From Vagococcus proximus (lineage in GTDB: Bacteria > Bacillota > Bacilli > Lactobacillales > Vagococcaceae): DNA of 64,000 nt. The stretch spans positions 112,481 through 176,480 of the forward strand of contig NZ_JAPDSH010000005.1 in NCBI RefSeq assembly GCF_029143285.1. Direction: 5' to 3'. A program made the translations under genes and the position numbers. Positions 1 to 8,505 of the stretch are shown one piece after another. Position 1 is the first letter of the stretch; the number at the start of each line of letters is the position of its first letter. The notes under the pieces were generated by a model. That model did not search any database, was not told the DNA's origin, and saw only the letters and a program-made list of their open reading frames with translations.

Positions 1-120
<120 letters not shown>

Positions 121-146
121 CGATTCTTTATAAGGAGTTGAAACAA

Positions 147-1097
147 GTGGTAAATGAGAAGGCAAGCGCAATCGAAAGACAAGCAATAGTTTTTAATATT
201 CAAAAATACAATATTTATGATGGGCCAGGGATTCGTACCATTGTGTTTTTAAAAGGGTGTCCTCTTAGATGTCAATGGTGCTCAAATCCGGAAGGCATCT
301 CTCAAAAGTATGAAGTCATGTATAAAGAAAATAATTGTATTGATTGCCATGCTTGCGTAGATGTTTGTCCACTGGGGATTCACTATATTGATGATGAAGG
401 CAATCATCAAGTGAGGCGAGATATCACATGTAATGGTTGTAAGGCATGTGTTGCGGTTTGTCCTAAAGCGGCACTCAACATAACAGGTGAGGCCAAAACA
501 ATTTCTGAATTACTTGAAATCGTTCACGAAGATGATGCGTTTTATGATATGTCAGGTGGCGGGATTACACTCAGTGGTGGCGAGTGTACCGCTCAACCTG
601 AGGCAGCTTTAGCGATTTTAAAAGCATGTAAAGAAGACGGTATCAACACCGCGATTGAAACATGTGGTTACACGCGAATGAATAGAATGTTAGAGATTGC
701 AGAGTATGTTGATCTGTTTCTATTCGATTTAAAACACATGGATCCCGTTCGTCATAATGAATTAACAGGTGTTAGCAATGAACGTATCTTAAAAAATCTT
801 CAAGAATTACTTAGATTAGGTTACGACATTCAAATCAGAATGCCAATGCTTAAACAAGTGAATTGTAGCAAAGAAGAGATCCAAGCAGTTATCGATTTCC
901 TATTACCTTATAAAGAGTATGAAAATTTCAAAGGAATTGATTTGCTTCCGTATCACAAAATGGGTGTTGCTAAGTACGGACAATTAGGTCTTGAATACCC
1001 TGTTAAAGGTGACCCAAGTTTAAGTGATGAAGAGCTGGATAACATTGAAGAGTGGATTAAAGAGTATGATTTCCCTGTTCAAGTTATCAGACATTAG
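147..1097 (+). CDS. cutD: Glycyl radical enzyme activating enzyme (radical SAM, CutD-like)
   Basis: This radical SAM protein generates the glycyl radical on the enzyme encoded just upstream. The radical SAM cluster motif CPLRCQWC (CX3CX2C) lies near the N-terminus, followed by an insert with two ferredoxin-type 4Fe-4S motifs (CIDCHACVDVCP and CNGCKACVAVCP), the layout usual for activases of this family. The SGGE SAM-binding stretch follows. The C-terminal block NFKGIDLLPYHKMG resembles CutD. I chose the GTG at 147 because AAGGAG at 132-137 is nine bases away; the TTG at 138 touches that site. Choline type is inferred from resemblance and gene order; the radical SAM activase role is secure. 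Confidence 0.88.
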   Translation: MVNEKASAIERQAIVFNIQKYNIYDGPGIRTIVFLKGCPLRCQWCSNPEGISQKYEVMYKENNCIDCHACVDVCPLGIHYIDDEGNHQVRRDITCNGCKACVAVCPKAALNITGEAKTISELLEIVHEDDAFYDMSGGGITLSGGECTAQPEAALAILKACKEDGINTAIETCGYTRMNRMLEIAEYVDLFLFDLKHMDPVRHNELTGVSNERILKNLQELLRLGYDIQIRMPMLKQVNCSKEEIQAVIDFLLPYKEYENFKGIDLLPYHKMGVAKYGQLGLEYPVKGDPSLSDEELDNIEEWIKEYDFPVQVIRH

Positions 1098-1113
1098 AGA
1101 GGAGTGGGGTGAG

Positions 1114-1452
1114 ATGACTGAGGTCCAACGTATGATTCAAGAATCGGTTCCAGGAAAGCAAGTCACAGTTCTTCATGTGATAGCCTCTCCAATTGATGAT
1201 ATTTATGAGTCTTTAGGAATTGATCCTGTTGGAGCGATTGGCATACTAACGCTATCCCCTTGTGAATCTGCCATAATTGCGGCTGACATTGCAACGAAAT
1301 CTGCTGATGTTTCGATTGGTTTTTTAGATCGGTTTACAGGGTCGGTTGTCATTAGCGGCGATGTCCAAAGTGTCGAGATTTCATTACAAGAGGTTGCTAA
1401 GTTTTTAAAAACGAGGCTAGGGTTTACGGTTTGTGATGTGACGGTATCGTGA
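1114..1452 (+). CDS. BMC shell protein, EutS/PduU-like (circularly permuted BMC domain)
   Basis: A 112-residue protein that matches EutS/PduU in length and layout: an N-terminal segment with VPGKQVT, then the permuted BMC fold with GAIGILTLSP, ESAIIAADIA and a GFLDRFTGSVVISGDV block. Proteins of this type form hexamers in the microcompartment shell. The start at 1114 follows a GAGGAGTGGGGTGAG ribosome site; any start further upstream would lie inside the activase. The stop overlaps the next start by one base (TGATG), so the two genes are probably translationally coupled. Confidence 0.9.
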   Translation: MTEVQRMIQESVPGKQVTVLHVIASPIDDIYESLGIDPVGAIGILTLSPCESAIIAADIATKSADVSIGFLDRFTGSVVISGDVQSVEISLQEVAKFLKTRLGFTVCDVTVS

Positions 1453-1898
1453 TGAGAAAGCGAGTATTGCTCATCGGGCCCAAAAATAGTGGCAAGACAA
1501 CGTTGGCTAATTATGTTGAGGGCAATGAAGAAAAAGTGAAAAAAAAAGCCCACATTGTCTATAAGAAAGACACAATAGACACACCAAGCACGTATCTAGA
1601 AAGTCCGTGGATGCGTCAGCATCTTATTTCCTTACAGCAAAGTGCTTACCTGGGCTTGTTTTTACTCCCATTATCAGCTAAAAAAGGGAGTTATCCACCA
1701 GGCTTTTCACATGTTTTTAGAATTCCTCTTATCGGAGTGATTACGTACACATCTCGTGATGTTTTGACTCCAGAAGCAAAGGTAAGAGCAGAGAAACAGC
1801 TGAAGGAAATTGGTCAATTTGAAACGATTATCTTTCTAAATATAGAGGCTATTAAAGGAATTGATACGGTTATTAAATTTTATCAAGAAAGGAGGTAA
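1452..1898 (+). CDS. EutP/PduV-like P-loop GTPase
   Basis: A 148-residue small GTPase-like protein with a Walker A motif (GPKNSGKTT) directly at the N-terminus. EutP/PduV proteins accompany many microcompartments; PduV has been linked to positioning, and EutP-type proteins to acetate-kinase-like activity, so the exact role is open. The ATG at 1452 shares a base with the preceding stop; a GTG at 1449 is the alternative. The usual NKxD guanine-specificity motif is not obvious (the corresponding stretch reads YTSRDV), which may mean changed nucleotide preference. Confidence 0.8.
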   Translation: MRKRVLLIGPKNSGKTTLANYVEGNEEKVKKKAHIVYKKDTIDTPSTYLESPWMRQHLISLQQSAYLGLFLLPLSAKKGSYPPGFSHVFRIPLIGVITYTSRDVLTPEAKVRAEKQLKEIGQFETIIFLNIEAIKGIDTVIKFYQERR

Positions 1899-1902
1899 GA
1901 AT

Positions 1903-3039
1903 ATGAATTATTTTCAAATGGGCACACAAATTATTTCGGGTGAGGGTGCATTAGATGCCATTAAAGAATTAGAGATGACTTCTGTTCTCGTGATTTGTGA
2001 TCCTTACATGGTTGAGTCAGGAAAGGTTAACGACGTGACAAGTCGATTAGATCAAAAAGGAATCGACTGTTCTATTTTTTCAGAGATTATTCCTGATCCA
2101 ACGCTTGAGGTGGTAGTAAAAGGTGTCAACCAGCTCTGTGACCGTCAAGCAGATATGATCATTGCTTTAGGTGGAGGCTCTGCGATAGATTCTGCTAAGG
2201 CAATTAAGGAAGTCTACAGTCGTTCTAACCAGAAACCTGTTCAACTAGTAGCTATACCAACGACAAGCGGAACAGGAAGTGAAGTAACAGCATTTTCTGT
2301 TATATCAGATAGTCAAAAAGCAGAAAAATATGCGTTAGTGGATGTCAGTATGATTCCAGATATTGCAATACTAGAACCAAAATTAACGGAAACAGTCCCA
2401 AGTAGCGTAACGGCTGATACGGGTGTAGATGTTATGACTCATTGTTTTGAAGCTTACGTTTCATTAAAAGCGACTGACTTTACAGACGCTTGTGCTGAAA
2501 AAGGGCTGCGAATGGTTTGGGACAATTTAGTAGCTGTCGTTGAAGATGGTAGTGATTCTATTCGCCGTGAAAAAATGCTAAATGCATCTTGTCTAGCGGG
2601 AATGGCGTTTAATGAAGCATCACTTGGTATTTGCCATAGTTTGGCCCATGCTTTAGGTGCTAAATTCCATATTCCACATGGCCGTGCGAATGCAATGTTA
2701 TTGCCTCATGTTATTGCTTTTAATGCAGGAATGGATTTGAACACTGATACAGAAACGCTTGAAAGATATGAAACATTAGCGAGTTTACTAGGTTTACAAG
2801 CAGGAACTAAACGTGGCACTGTTCAAACGATGATTGCTCAACTGAATCGTCAAACGAAACGTATGGGTATTCCAAAATACATTAACGACTGTTCTGTGGA
2901 TATGACAGACTTCATTAATGAAATTCCAGAAATGGCCCGATTGGCAATGGCAGACACGTGTACGTTAACAAATCCAAGAGTACCGACTGAAAAAGAGTTA
3001 GAAAAAATCTATCTTAGTTTATGCCAGGGGGGAGTTTAG
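1903..3039 (+). CDS. Iron-containing alcohol dehydrogenase (EutG/PduQ-like)
   Basis: Group III alcohol dehydrogenase that would reduce the aldehyde to alcohol and regenerate NAD+ within the microcompartment. Seen in the sequence: the GGGSAIDSAK nucleotide-binding motif, PTTSGTGSEVT, and the metal-binding region with DTGVDVMTHCFEAY, HSLAHALGAKFHIPHG and a later histidine-rich stretch. Length (378 residues) is normal for the family. The ATG at 1903 has a perfect AAAGGAGG eight bases upstream. It sits between the EutP- and EutT-like genes and its stop overlaps the next start (TAGTG). Confidence 0.92.
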   Translation: MNYFQMGTQIISGEGALDAIKELEMTSVLVICDPYMVESGKVNDVTSRLDQKGIDCSIFSEIIPDPTLEVVVKGVNQLCDRQADMIIALGGGSAIDSAKAIKEVYSRSNQKPVQLVAIPTTSGTGSEVTAFSVISDSQKAEKYALVDVSMIPDIAILEPKLTETVPSSVTADTGVDVMTHCFEAYVSLKATDFTDACAEKGLRMVWDNLVAVVEDGSDSIRREKMLNASCLAGMAFNEASLGICHSLAHALGAKFHIPHGRANAMLLPHVIAFNAGMDLNTDTETLERYETLASLLGLQAGTKRGTVQTMIAQLNRQTKRMGIPKYINDCSVDMTDFINEIPEMARLAMADTCTLTNPRVPTEKELEKIYLSLCQGGV

Positions 3040-3641
3040 TGAAATTTATTACAGAAATCGACTTACGCAATGAATTTCGAAAAAATCCATTTGAAACCTA
3101 CTACTTAAATGACTCAGATAGGTTAACGTCAGAAGCGAGACAGTTTTTAAATGATAGGCATGTAACGATTACAAGAGAAGACCAAGTGACAGAGGTTGAG
3201 GAGAATCACTCAAACAGTGAGACAGAAACGTGTCAGACGGATGATGTAACTCGAAGTAAATGCCCTTGGGAAATGCGCGCTCTTGTTTTATATGCCGAAT
3301 TCTTAGAAGTGATACTTTTAGCTAAGGAAAGTCAGGCACACCTCTGTGAAGAACTTTATTCGATGAGTTTAGTAATCAAGCAAGTTTCAGTTTTAGACTC
3401 AGTTCAGGAAGTTCAGCTTAATTATGCGGAACTTCCTGAAGGGAATAGACTGGATGCCATAACTTTAGCTCATCTCTTTAGTGAGAATGGTTCCTTGACA
3501 GTCCGCTTGTTTAAGTTAGAAGTAGCTATTAGGGCATTCAAAGAAGAATTCCAAAATGATTTACAGGCAGAACAGGTCGGACAATTAGAAAGAATAGGCT
3601 CAAGGTTAAGAGTTTTAATGGCACAATTGATAGGAGAGTAA
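3039..3641 (+). CDS. EutT-like protein (cobalamin adenosyltransferase family resemblance)
   Basis: The first 45 residues (MKFITEIDLR, then DRLTSEARQFL) resemble the N-terminus of EutT, the ethanolamine-pathway cobalamin adenosyltransferase. The rest is helical and contains two cysteines (about residues 66 and 76) but not the full HX11CCxxC metal site I associate with EutT. Start is GTG at 3039, overlapping the previous TAG, after AGGGGGGAG. Glycyl radical enzymes need no B12, so the protein is out of place biochemically. It may have been kept for another role such as a scaffold or flavin/corrinoid binding. Family resemblance is moderate; function is not established. Confidence 0.6.
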   Translation: MKFITEIDLRNEFRKNPFETYYLNDSDRLTSEARQFLNDRHVTITREDQVTEVEENHSNSETETCQTDDVTRSKCPWEMRALVLYAEFLEVILLAKESQAHLCEELYSMSLVIKQVSVLDSVQEVQLNYAELPEGNRLDAITLAHLFSENGSLTVRLFKLEVAIRAFKEEFQNDLQAEQVGQLERIGSRLRVLMAQLIGE

Positions 3642-3643
3642 CT

Positions 3644-4489
3644 ATGAAAAAATCCAATTATGATCTGTCACAATACGATCAATTCATCCAGACATTTGAA
3701 AAAGTAATCAAGACACCTAAACAAACAAACACAACGACTTACTATACAGGGGTTGATTTAGGAACAGCTTGTGTTGTATTAGCAGTTTTAGATGACTCGG
3801 GAGAGCCAGTAGCAGGCGCTTATGAATACGCAGATGTTGTAAGAGATGGGATGGTTGTTGATTATATAGGAGCCATTGAAATCGTAACGAGGCTAAAAAA
3901 ATCGATTGAAGCGAACTTAGGTTGTGAGCTGCTTTATGCGGCGTCTGCTATACCACCTGGTACGGATTTACTTGATTCAGGCGCGATTAAAAATGTGATT
4001 GAAGCGTCAGGATTTGAGTTGGTTAGTTTACTGGATGAGCCTACAGCGGCCAATCAGTTATTGTCTATCCAAAATGGTGCTGTCGTTGATATTGGTGGCG
4101 GTACAACGGGTATTTCAGTAGTTGTAGAGGGTGAGGTTGTTAAGGTTGCCGATGAAGCGACAGGCGGCACTCATTTTTCACTGGTTGTATCGGGCTCCTA
4201 TGGCATGACATTTGACGAAGCAGAGTTGTACAAACGAAGTGAAAAAAATCATAAAGAATTATTAACTGTTTTAAAACCAGTTATTGAGAAAATTGCATCT
4301 ATTATTGATAGACAAATAATGGGTCATCAAGTGGAAGAGGTTTACCTTGTTGGAGGGACGGCTTGTTTAACAGGAATGGAAACGATTATTGAAAAATCTT
4401 TAGGGATTCCAACCTTTAAACCAATCAATCCAATGTTTGTCACACCGCTTGGCATTGCTAAAAATTGTTACAATAAGCAACTAAATTAA
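3644..4489 (+). CDS. eutJ: EutJ-like Hsp70-type chaperone
   Basis: A 281-residue actin/Hsp70-fold ATPase. The phosphate-1 motif is TGVDLGTA, the phosphate-2 motif is VVDIGGGTTGIS and the adenosine motif is VYLVGGTACLTGM. It lacks the Hsp70 substrate-binding domain, as EutJ does. EutJ proteins are thought to help fold or reactivate microcompartment enzymes; the role is not proven. It lies two bases downstream of the EutT-like gene in a tightly packed operon. Confidence 0.85.
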   Translation: MKKSNYDLSQYDQFIQTFEKVIKTPKQTNTTTYYTGVDLGTACVVLAVLDDSGEPVAGAYEYADVVRDGMVVDYIGAIEIVTRLKKSIEANLGCELLYAASAIPPGTDLLDSGAIKNVIEASGFELVSLLDEPTAANQLLSIQNGAVVDIGGGTTGISVVVEGEVVKVADEATGGTHFSLVVSGSYGMTFDEAELYKRSEKNHKELLTVLKPVIEKIASIIDRQIMGHQVEEVYLVGGTACLTGMETIIEKSLGIPTFKPINPMFVTPLGIAKNCYNKQLN

Positions 4490-4504
4490 AAGGAGGCGCG
4501 TATC

Positions 4505-4798
4505 ATGGATTGTCGAATTATTAAGGCTCCAGGAGAAAATACATTAGCAATATTAAATCGTAGAAAAGGGTCTAGAGGTGATATTGAAAAGCCAGGAGCG
4601 GTTGGACTTGTCCAAGGAAGATTGATCGAGATGGTGTGCGCCTCTGATATTGCTGAAAAAGCAGTCGGTGTCATTGTTGAAGATATTAAAGGAACGTGCC
4701 CCCAGAATATGATTATGCTGGCAATTTTTGGTGATGTAGCCTCTGTGACAGCTGCGATAGAGCAAATTAAGTTGAAAGAGAAGAAGCAGGAATGGTAA
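4505..4798 (+). CDS. BMC shell protein with pore cysteine (GrpU-like)
   Basis: A 97-residue single-BMC-domain protein with an N-terminal extension (MDCRIIKAPGENT) ahead of the shell fold. The core reads GLVQGRLIEMVCASDIAEKA and is followed by KGTCPQNM, where ordinary hexamers have a short glycine-rich pore loop. In GrpU-type shell proteins a conserved cysteine at the hexamer pore binds an iron-sulfur cluster; the CPQN motif fits that group. The assignment to GrpU is by memory of the family. A strong AGGAGG precedes the ATG. The 3' end overlaps the EutN start by seven bases. Confidence 0.72.
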   Translation: MDCRIIKAPGENTLAILNRRKGSRGDIEKPGAVGLVQGRLIEMVCASDIAEKAVGVIVEDIKGTCPQNMIMLAIFGDVASVTAAIEQIKLKEKKQEW

Positions 4799-5055
4799 TA
4801 GCTGAATTAATTGATACCGTTTGGGCGACACGCAAATCTGAACAACTTAATGGCCTAAAGTTTATGCTAGCTGAAATAAAAGGTGGGACAAACGAAGGTG
4901 AACGTCTAGTCGTATGTGATGTCATAGGAGCAGGGATTGGCGATAGAGTACTTGTGACAACCGGTTCTAGTGCAAGGCGCATGCTAGAGGATGATTTGAT
5001 TCCTGTTGATGCAGCCGTTATTGGCATTATAGATGAAAGTTGTGAGTCTGTTTAA
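4792..5055 (+). CDS. eutN: EutN/CcmL pentameric shell vertex protein
   Basis: An 87-residue protein of the EutN/CcmL/PduN family, which forms the pentamers closing microcompartment vertices. Visible are the N-terminal MVIAELIDTVWATRK strand-helix start, the LVVCDVIGAGIGDRVLVTTGSSAR core and the C-terminal VDAAVIGIID strand. The ATG at 4792 overlaps the preceding gene by seven bases. Confidence 0.92.
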   Translation: MVIAELIDTVWATRKSEQLNGLKFMLAEIKGGTNEGERLVVCDVIGAGIGDRVLVTTGSSARRMLEDDLIPVDAAVIGIIDESCESV

Positions 5056-5083
5056 GGATGACGAAAAGGAAATGAGGATGTCC

Positions 5084-5671
5084 ATGAAACGATTAATTTG
5101 TTATACAGATATTGAAGAAGCTCATACTAAAGGTGAAAACTATCTCATAATAAATGACGACACGATTGTGACACCTTTAGCTAAAGATTTAATTGAGGAG
5201 TATGAGTTGGAAGTACGATATGAACAAGCTTCTTATGAAGAGGAAGAATCATTAGGGTTAAATTTTTCCAAAGAAACCTTGATTGAACTGCTAAGAAAAG
5301 TATTAACAGAAGGAACTGAACTAGCATCAAATTTTGAGTATGAGGCACATGAAAATGGTTTAAAAGTGATTAAGGGTGATACGGTTCGACTAGAAAAGAT
5401 GGCTACTGGTGAGTCTGTTTATTCGCAACAATTAGTTAGTGAAGGCGCAACTAATGCAGGAATAGTGGAGATGAAGGAGACATCAGTTGATCGGGTACTT
5501 GAAAATAATGAGATTAATTATGTTAGTTCAGGTAGTCTAACCATTCAAATAGACGGAAAGGAGTATCAGGCAAAAGCGGGGGATACGATTTATATTCCTA
5601 AAAAATCATGCATAACATGGAGTGTTCCTGAGCAGGCCAACCTTTTTTATGTGACCTGTCCTACTAATTAA
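5084..5671 (+). CDS. eutQ: EutQ-like cupin protein
   Basis: About 195 residues. The N-terminal part starts MKRLICYTDIEEAH, like EutQ, and the C-terminal half is a cupin barrel with GSLTIQIDGKEYQAKAGDTIYIP. EutQ has been reported to have acetate-kinase activity in Salmonella; here it could turn PduL-made acyl-phosphate into ATP, although that is inference. Three in-frame ATGs (5072, 5078, 5084) lie close together. I prefer 5084 because GAGG at 5074-5077 is correctly spaced and the protein then begins like other EutQ proteins. Confidence 0.82.
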   Translation: MKRLICYTDIEEAHTKGENYLIINDDTIVTPLAKDLIEEYELEVRYEQASYEEEESLGLNFSKETLIELLRKVLTEGTELASNFEYEAHENGLKVIKGDTVRLEKMATGESVYSQQLVSEGATNAGIVEMKETSVDRVLENNEINYVSSGSLTIQIDGKEYQAKAGDTIYIPKKSCITWSVPEQANLFYVTCPTN

Positions 5672-5696
5672 AATGAGAGAAATTAAGGAGTAGATG

Positions 5697-6287
5697 ATGA
5701 AAGAAGCAATTGGATTAATAGAAACGATGGGAATCATTGCGGCGATAGAAGCTAGTGATGTCATGTTAAAAACGTCTAATGTCAAGCTGATCAACAAGGA
5801 AATCGTTAAGGGTGGTTTAGTCACGGTTGTCATAACGGGTGATGTAGGTGCTGTGAAGACGGCTGTTGATTCAGCAGTTGCTGCTGTCACAAATTTAGGA
5901 ACGGGTCTTTTACTGAGCTCTCATGTGATACCTAGACCAGATAGAAGTATCGACTGTCTTTTACCTAAAGAAAAAAAAGAGGATGAGACAATCTCAGATA
6001 GTTTACCAAAACCTATTGAAGAAGTCGGCTATCAAGAGAGTGATAAAGAAGAGACGATTGACAGTGTTGAGAAGTCAGGTGACTTGTCTCAAGAAACGCT
6101 AAGGGATTTTCTAAAAGATGAGAAGGATGAGTTGGTAAAAGAGTATTTACTCAATCAAACCGTTGCAGAACTTAGAGAATATGCAAAACAATACACTGAT
6201 TTTGTAATTGAAAGAAAACACTTATACCGAACGCCTAAGGTTGAATTAGTCGAGGCTATTATGACGTTTTTAAGGGATAAGCAATAA
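5697..6287 (+). CDS. BMC-H shell protein with C-terminal Rho_N/SAP-like extension
   Basis: Residues 1-85 are a standard PduA/EutM-type BMC domain (EAIGLIETMG, VTVVITGDVGAVKTAVD, LLSSHVIPRP). An acidic linker of about 50 residues follows, then a 60-residue helical domain with the pattern TVAELREYAKQY...KVELVEAI, which resembles Rho_N or SAP helical modules. Long C-terminal additions occur in PduK and EutK, the latter with a helix-turn-helix-like fold, so this may bind nucleic acid or cargo. Start is ATG 5697, six bases after AAGGAG; ATG 5694 is too close. The extension's identity is inferred from pattern only. Confidence 0.85.
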   Translation: MKEAIGLIETMGIIAAIEASDVMLKTSNVKLINKEIVKGGLVTVVITGDVGAVKTAVDSAVAAVTNLGTGLLLSSHVIPRPDRSIDCLLPKEKKEDETISDSLPKPIEEVGYQESDKEETIDSVEKSGDLSQETLRDFLKDEKDELVKEYLLNQTVAELREYAKQYTDFVIERKHLYRTPKVELVEAIMTFLRDKQ

Positions 6288-6306
6288 TTGAAATGGGGAA
6301 GTGTGA

Positions 6307-7830
6307 ATGGTGAAATTAGATAAAGATTTATGTTCTATTCAAGAAGCTCGAGATTTGGCCGAAAAAGGGAAAGTTGCTGCAAATGAACTTGCTCAATTTT
6401 CTAGTGAACAAATAGATAAGATTTTAGTAAGTATGAGAGATGCCGCTGAGAAGCATGCCGTTTCTCTAGCTAAATGGGCAGTGACGGAAACTGGATTTGG
6501 TAAAGTTGAAGATAAAGCTTATAAAAATCATGCTGCGTCTAAATTGTTATACGACGAAATAAAAGATCAACAAACAATTGGTATTATTGATGAAAATAAG
6601 GAAAAAGGAACGATGGATGTAGCTGAACCAGTTGGTTTAGTTTTAGGAATTGTACCATCTACAAATCCAACCTCAACTGCGATTTTCAAAGCGATGATTG
6701 CAATAAAATCAAGAAATGCGATTGTATTTGCCCCACACCCAACTGCTGCAGAGTGTACAAAAATGGCAGCGGATATTATGAACCGTGCAGCGGTTGAAGC
6801 AGGAGCACCAGAGAATAGTATCAGTTGTGTCTCAACGCCAACGATGGCTTCTACTAACGAATTGCTTCATTCGCCACATATTTCGTTGATTATTGCGACA
6901 GGTGGACCGGGCATGGTTAAAGCAGCCTATAGTTCTGGGAAACCAGCAATCGGCGTCGGGGCAGGAAACTCACCAGCCTATATTGAATCGACAGCTGATA
7001 TTAAAAAAGCGGTCGCAACGATTATTGCAAGTAAGACATTTGATAATGGAACGATTTGTGCTTCGGAGCAATCTATTGTTTGTGAAAGAAGAAATGAAGC
7101 GGAAGTTATCAGAGAATTTGAAGCGCAAGGCGGCTACTTTATGTCCGAAGAAGAGACGGATAAAGTGTGTCAACTCTTGTTCAAAGCAGGTAATGCGATG
7201 AACGCCAAATTTGTAGGTCGCACGGCTCAAGTCATTGCGGATGCAGCGAATATATCTATTCCTGCAAACACAAAAGTATTAATTGGTCGCCAAGGTGGGG
7301 TAGGACCGAAGTACCCATTATCTTTTGAAAAACTAACAACAGTCTTAGGGTTCTACGTTGTAGAAGACTGGGAAGAAGCGTGTCAGTTAAGTATTGAGTT
7401 ACTCCAAAATGGGATAGGTCATACGATGAGTATTCATACAACGGATCAAGAGATGGTGATGAGGTTTGCAGCAAAACCTGCTTCTCGAATTTTAGTAAAT
7501 ACTGGGGGAAGCCAAGGTGGGACAGGAATTAGTACAGGATTACCGATTTCTTTCACATTAGGTTGTGGTACAAGCGGTGGTAGTTCTGTTTCTGATAATG
7601 TCAGCCCTAAAAATTTATTAAATATTAAAAAAGTAGCCTATGGTTTGAAAGATGTCACAACGCTTGTTCAAGATGATTCATCATTTAAACAAACAATGGG
7701 GTCTTGTCAAAACGAACAAAAAGTTTTAGAAAAATGCGTAGAAGAACTAGGAAACAGCTCTAAAGATCAAATTGATATGGCAGAATTAACAGAAGTTGTT
7801 CGCAACGTATTGATGGGGATGAAAAATTAG
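6307..7830 (+). CDS. CoA-acylating aldehyde dehydrogenase (EutE/PduP/CutF-like)
   Basis: A 507-residue aldehyde dehydrogenase that converts the aldehyde product plus CoA and NAD+ into acyl-CoA and NADH. The catalytic cysteine lies in NGTICASEQS, and GIVPSTNPTSTAIFK and IGVGAGNSPAY match the cofactor-binding regions of the acylating family. The last 30 residues, after a flexible CVEELGNSSKDQ linker, form a short amphipathic helix (MAELTEVVRNVLMG) that looks like an encapsulation peptide for the shell. The gene stands between the extended BMC-H and PduL genes, as expected for a metabolosome core. Confidence 0.93.
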   Translation: MVKLDKDLCSIQEARDLAEKGKVAANELAQFSSEQIDKILVSMRDAAEKHAVSLAKWAVTETGFGKVEDKAYKNHAASKLLYDEIKDQQTIGIIDENKEKGTMDVAEPVGLVLGIVPSTNPTSTAIFKAMIAIKSRNAIVFAPHPTAAECTKMAADIMNRAAVEAGAPENSISCVSTPTMASTNELLHSPHISLIIATGGPGMVKAAYSSGKPAIGVGAGNSPAYIESTADIKKAVATIIASKTFDNGTICASEQSIVCERRNEAEVIREFEAQGGYFMSEEETDKVCQLLFKAGNAMNAKFVGRTAQVIADAANISIPANTKVLIGRQGGVGPKYPLSFEKLTTVLGFYVVEDWEEACQLSIELLQNGIGHTMSIHTTDQEMVMRFAAKPASRILVNTGGSQGGTGISTGLPISFTLGCGTSGGSSVSDNVSPKNLLNIKKVAYGLKDVTTLVQDDSSFKQTMGSCQNEQKVLEKCVEELGNSSKDQIDMAELTEVVRNVLMGMKN

Positions 7831-7845
7831 TAAAGAGGTTAAAGA

Positions 7846-8475
7846 ATGGAAAATTATGAAGAGTTATTAAATTGTATTGTGAAAGAGATACAAAAAAAAT
7901 CAACTAAAACTTCTGTACCAGTAGGAATTTCGAATCGTCACATTCATTTATCTCATGGCGCACTAACGAAGCTATTTGGTCAAGGGTATGAGTTAACTGA
8001 ATTGAAGCCATTATCTCAAACAGGACAATTTGCTTGTAAGGAATGTCTAACATTATGCGGTCCAAAAGGTGTTATTGAGAAGGTAAGAGTGCTGGGACCA
8101 GTTCGAAAGGACACACAAGTTGAAATTTTGATGTCTGATTCGTTTAAATTAGGGATAAAAGGTGACGTGCGATTATCAGGAGATATCGCTGATACACCTG
8201 GGTTAACCTTGGTAGGTCCAAAGGGATCATACGAGTTAGATAAAGGTGTGATTGTCGCTGAAAGACACATCCACATGGCTCCTGCAGATGCAGTAGCATT
8301 TCAGGTTAAGGACGGAGAAAAAGTTGGTTTGAAAGTACCTGGTACTAGAGGTGGGATACTAGACAACGTCTCTATTCGTGTAGATGACAGCTTTACACTT
8401 GAGTGTCATTTGGATACAGAAGAAGCAAATGCAATGGGAATTACTCCAGGTTTAAACTTGGAGATAATAAAATAA
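7846..8475 (+). CDS. pduL: PduL-type phosphate acyltransferase
   Basis: A 209-residue PduL, which exchanges CoA for phosphate on acyl-CoA, recycling CoA inside the compartment. Two zinc-binding histidine motifs, SNRHIHLS near residue 28 and AERHIHMAP in the second half, mark the two PduL domains. The first 18 residues (MENYEELLNCIVKEIQKK) form a likely amphipathic encapsulation helix, as in microcompartment-targeted PduL. It lies 15 bases after the aldehyde dehydrogenase. Confidence 0.94.
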   Translation: MENYEELLNCIVKEIQKKSTKTSVPVGISNRHIHLSHGALTKLFGQGYELTELKPLSQTGQFACKECLTLCGPKGVIEKVRVLGPVRKDTQVEILMSDSFKLGIKGDVRLSGDIADTPGLTLVGPKGSYELDKGVIVAERHIHMAPADAVAFQVKDGEKVGLKVPGTRGGILDNVSIRVDDSFTLECHLDTEEANAMGITPGLNLEIIK

Positions 8476-8505
8476 TTATACTAACTATTATAGGAGGAAA
8501 TAAAA

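Noticed and set aside
1203..1553. Minus-strand open frame opposite the EutS- and EutP-like genes
   Set aside because: It lies wholly opposite well-supported genes and has no family features; a frame shadow.
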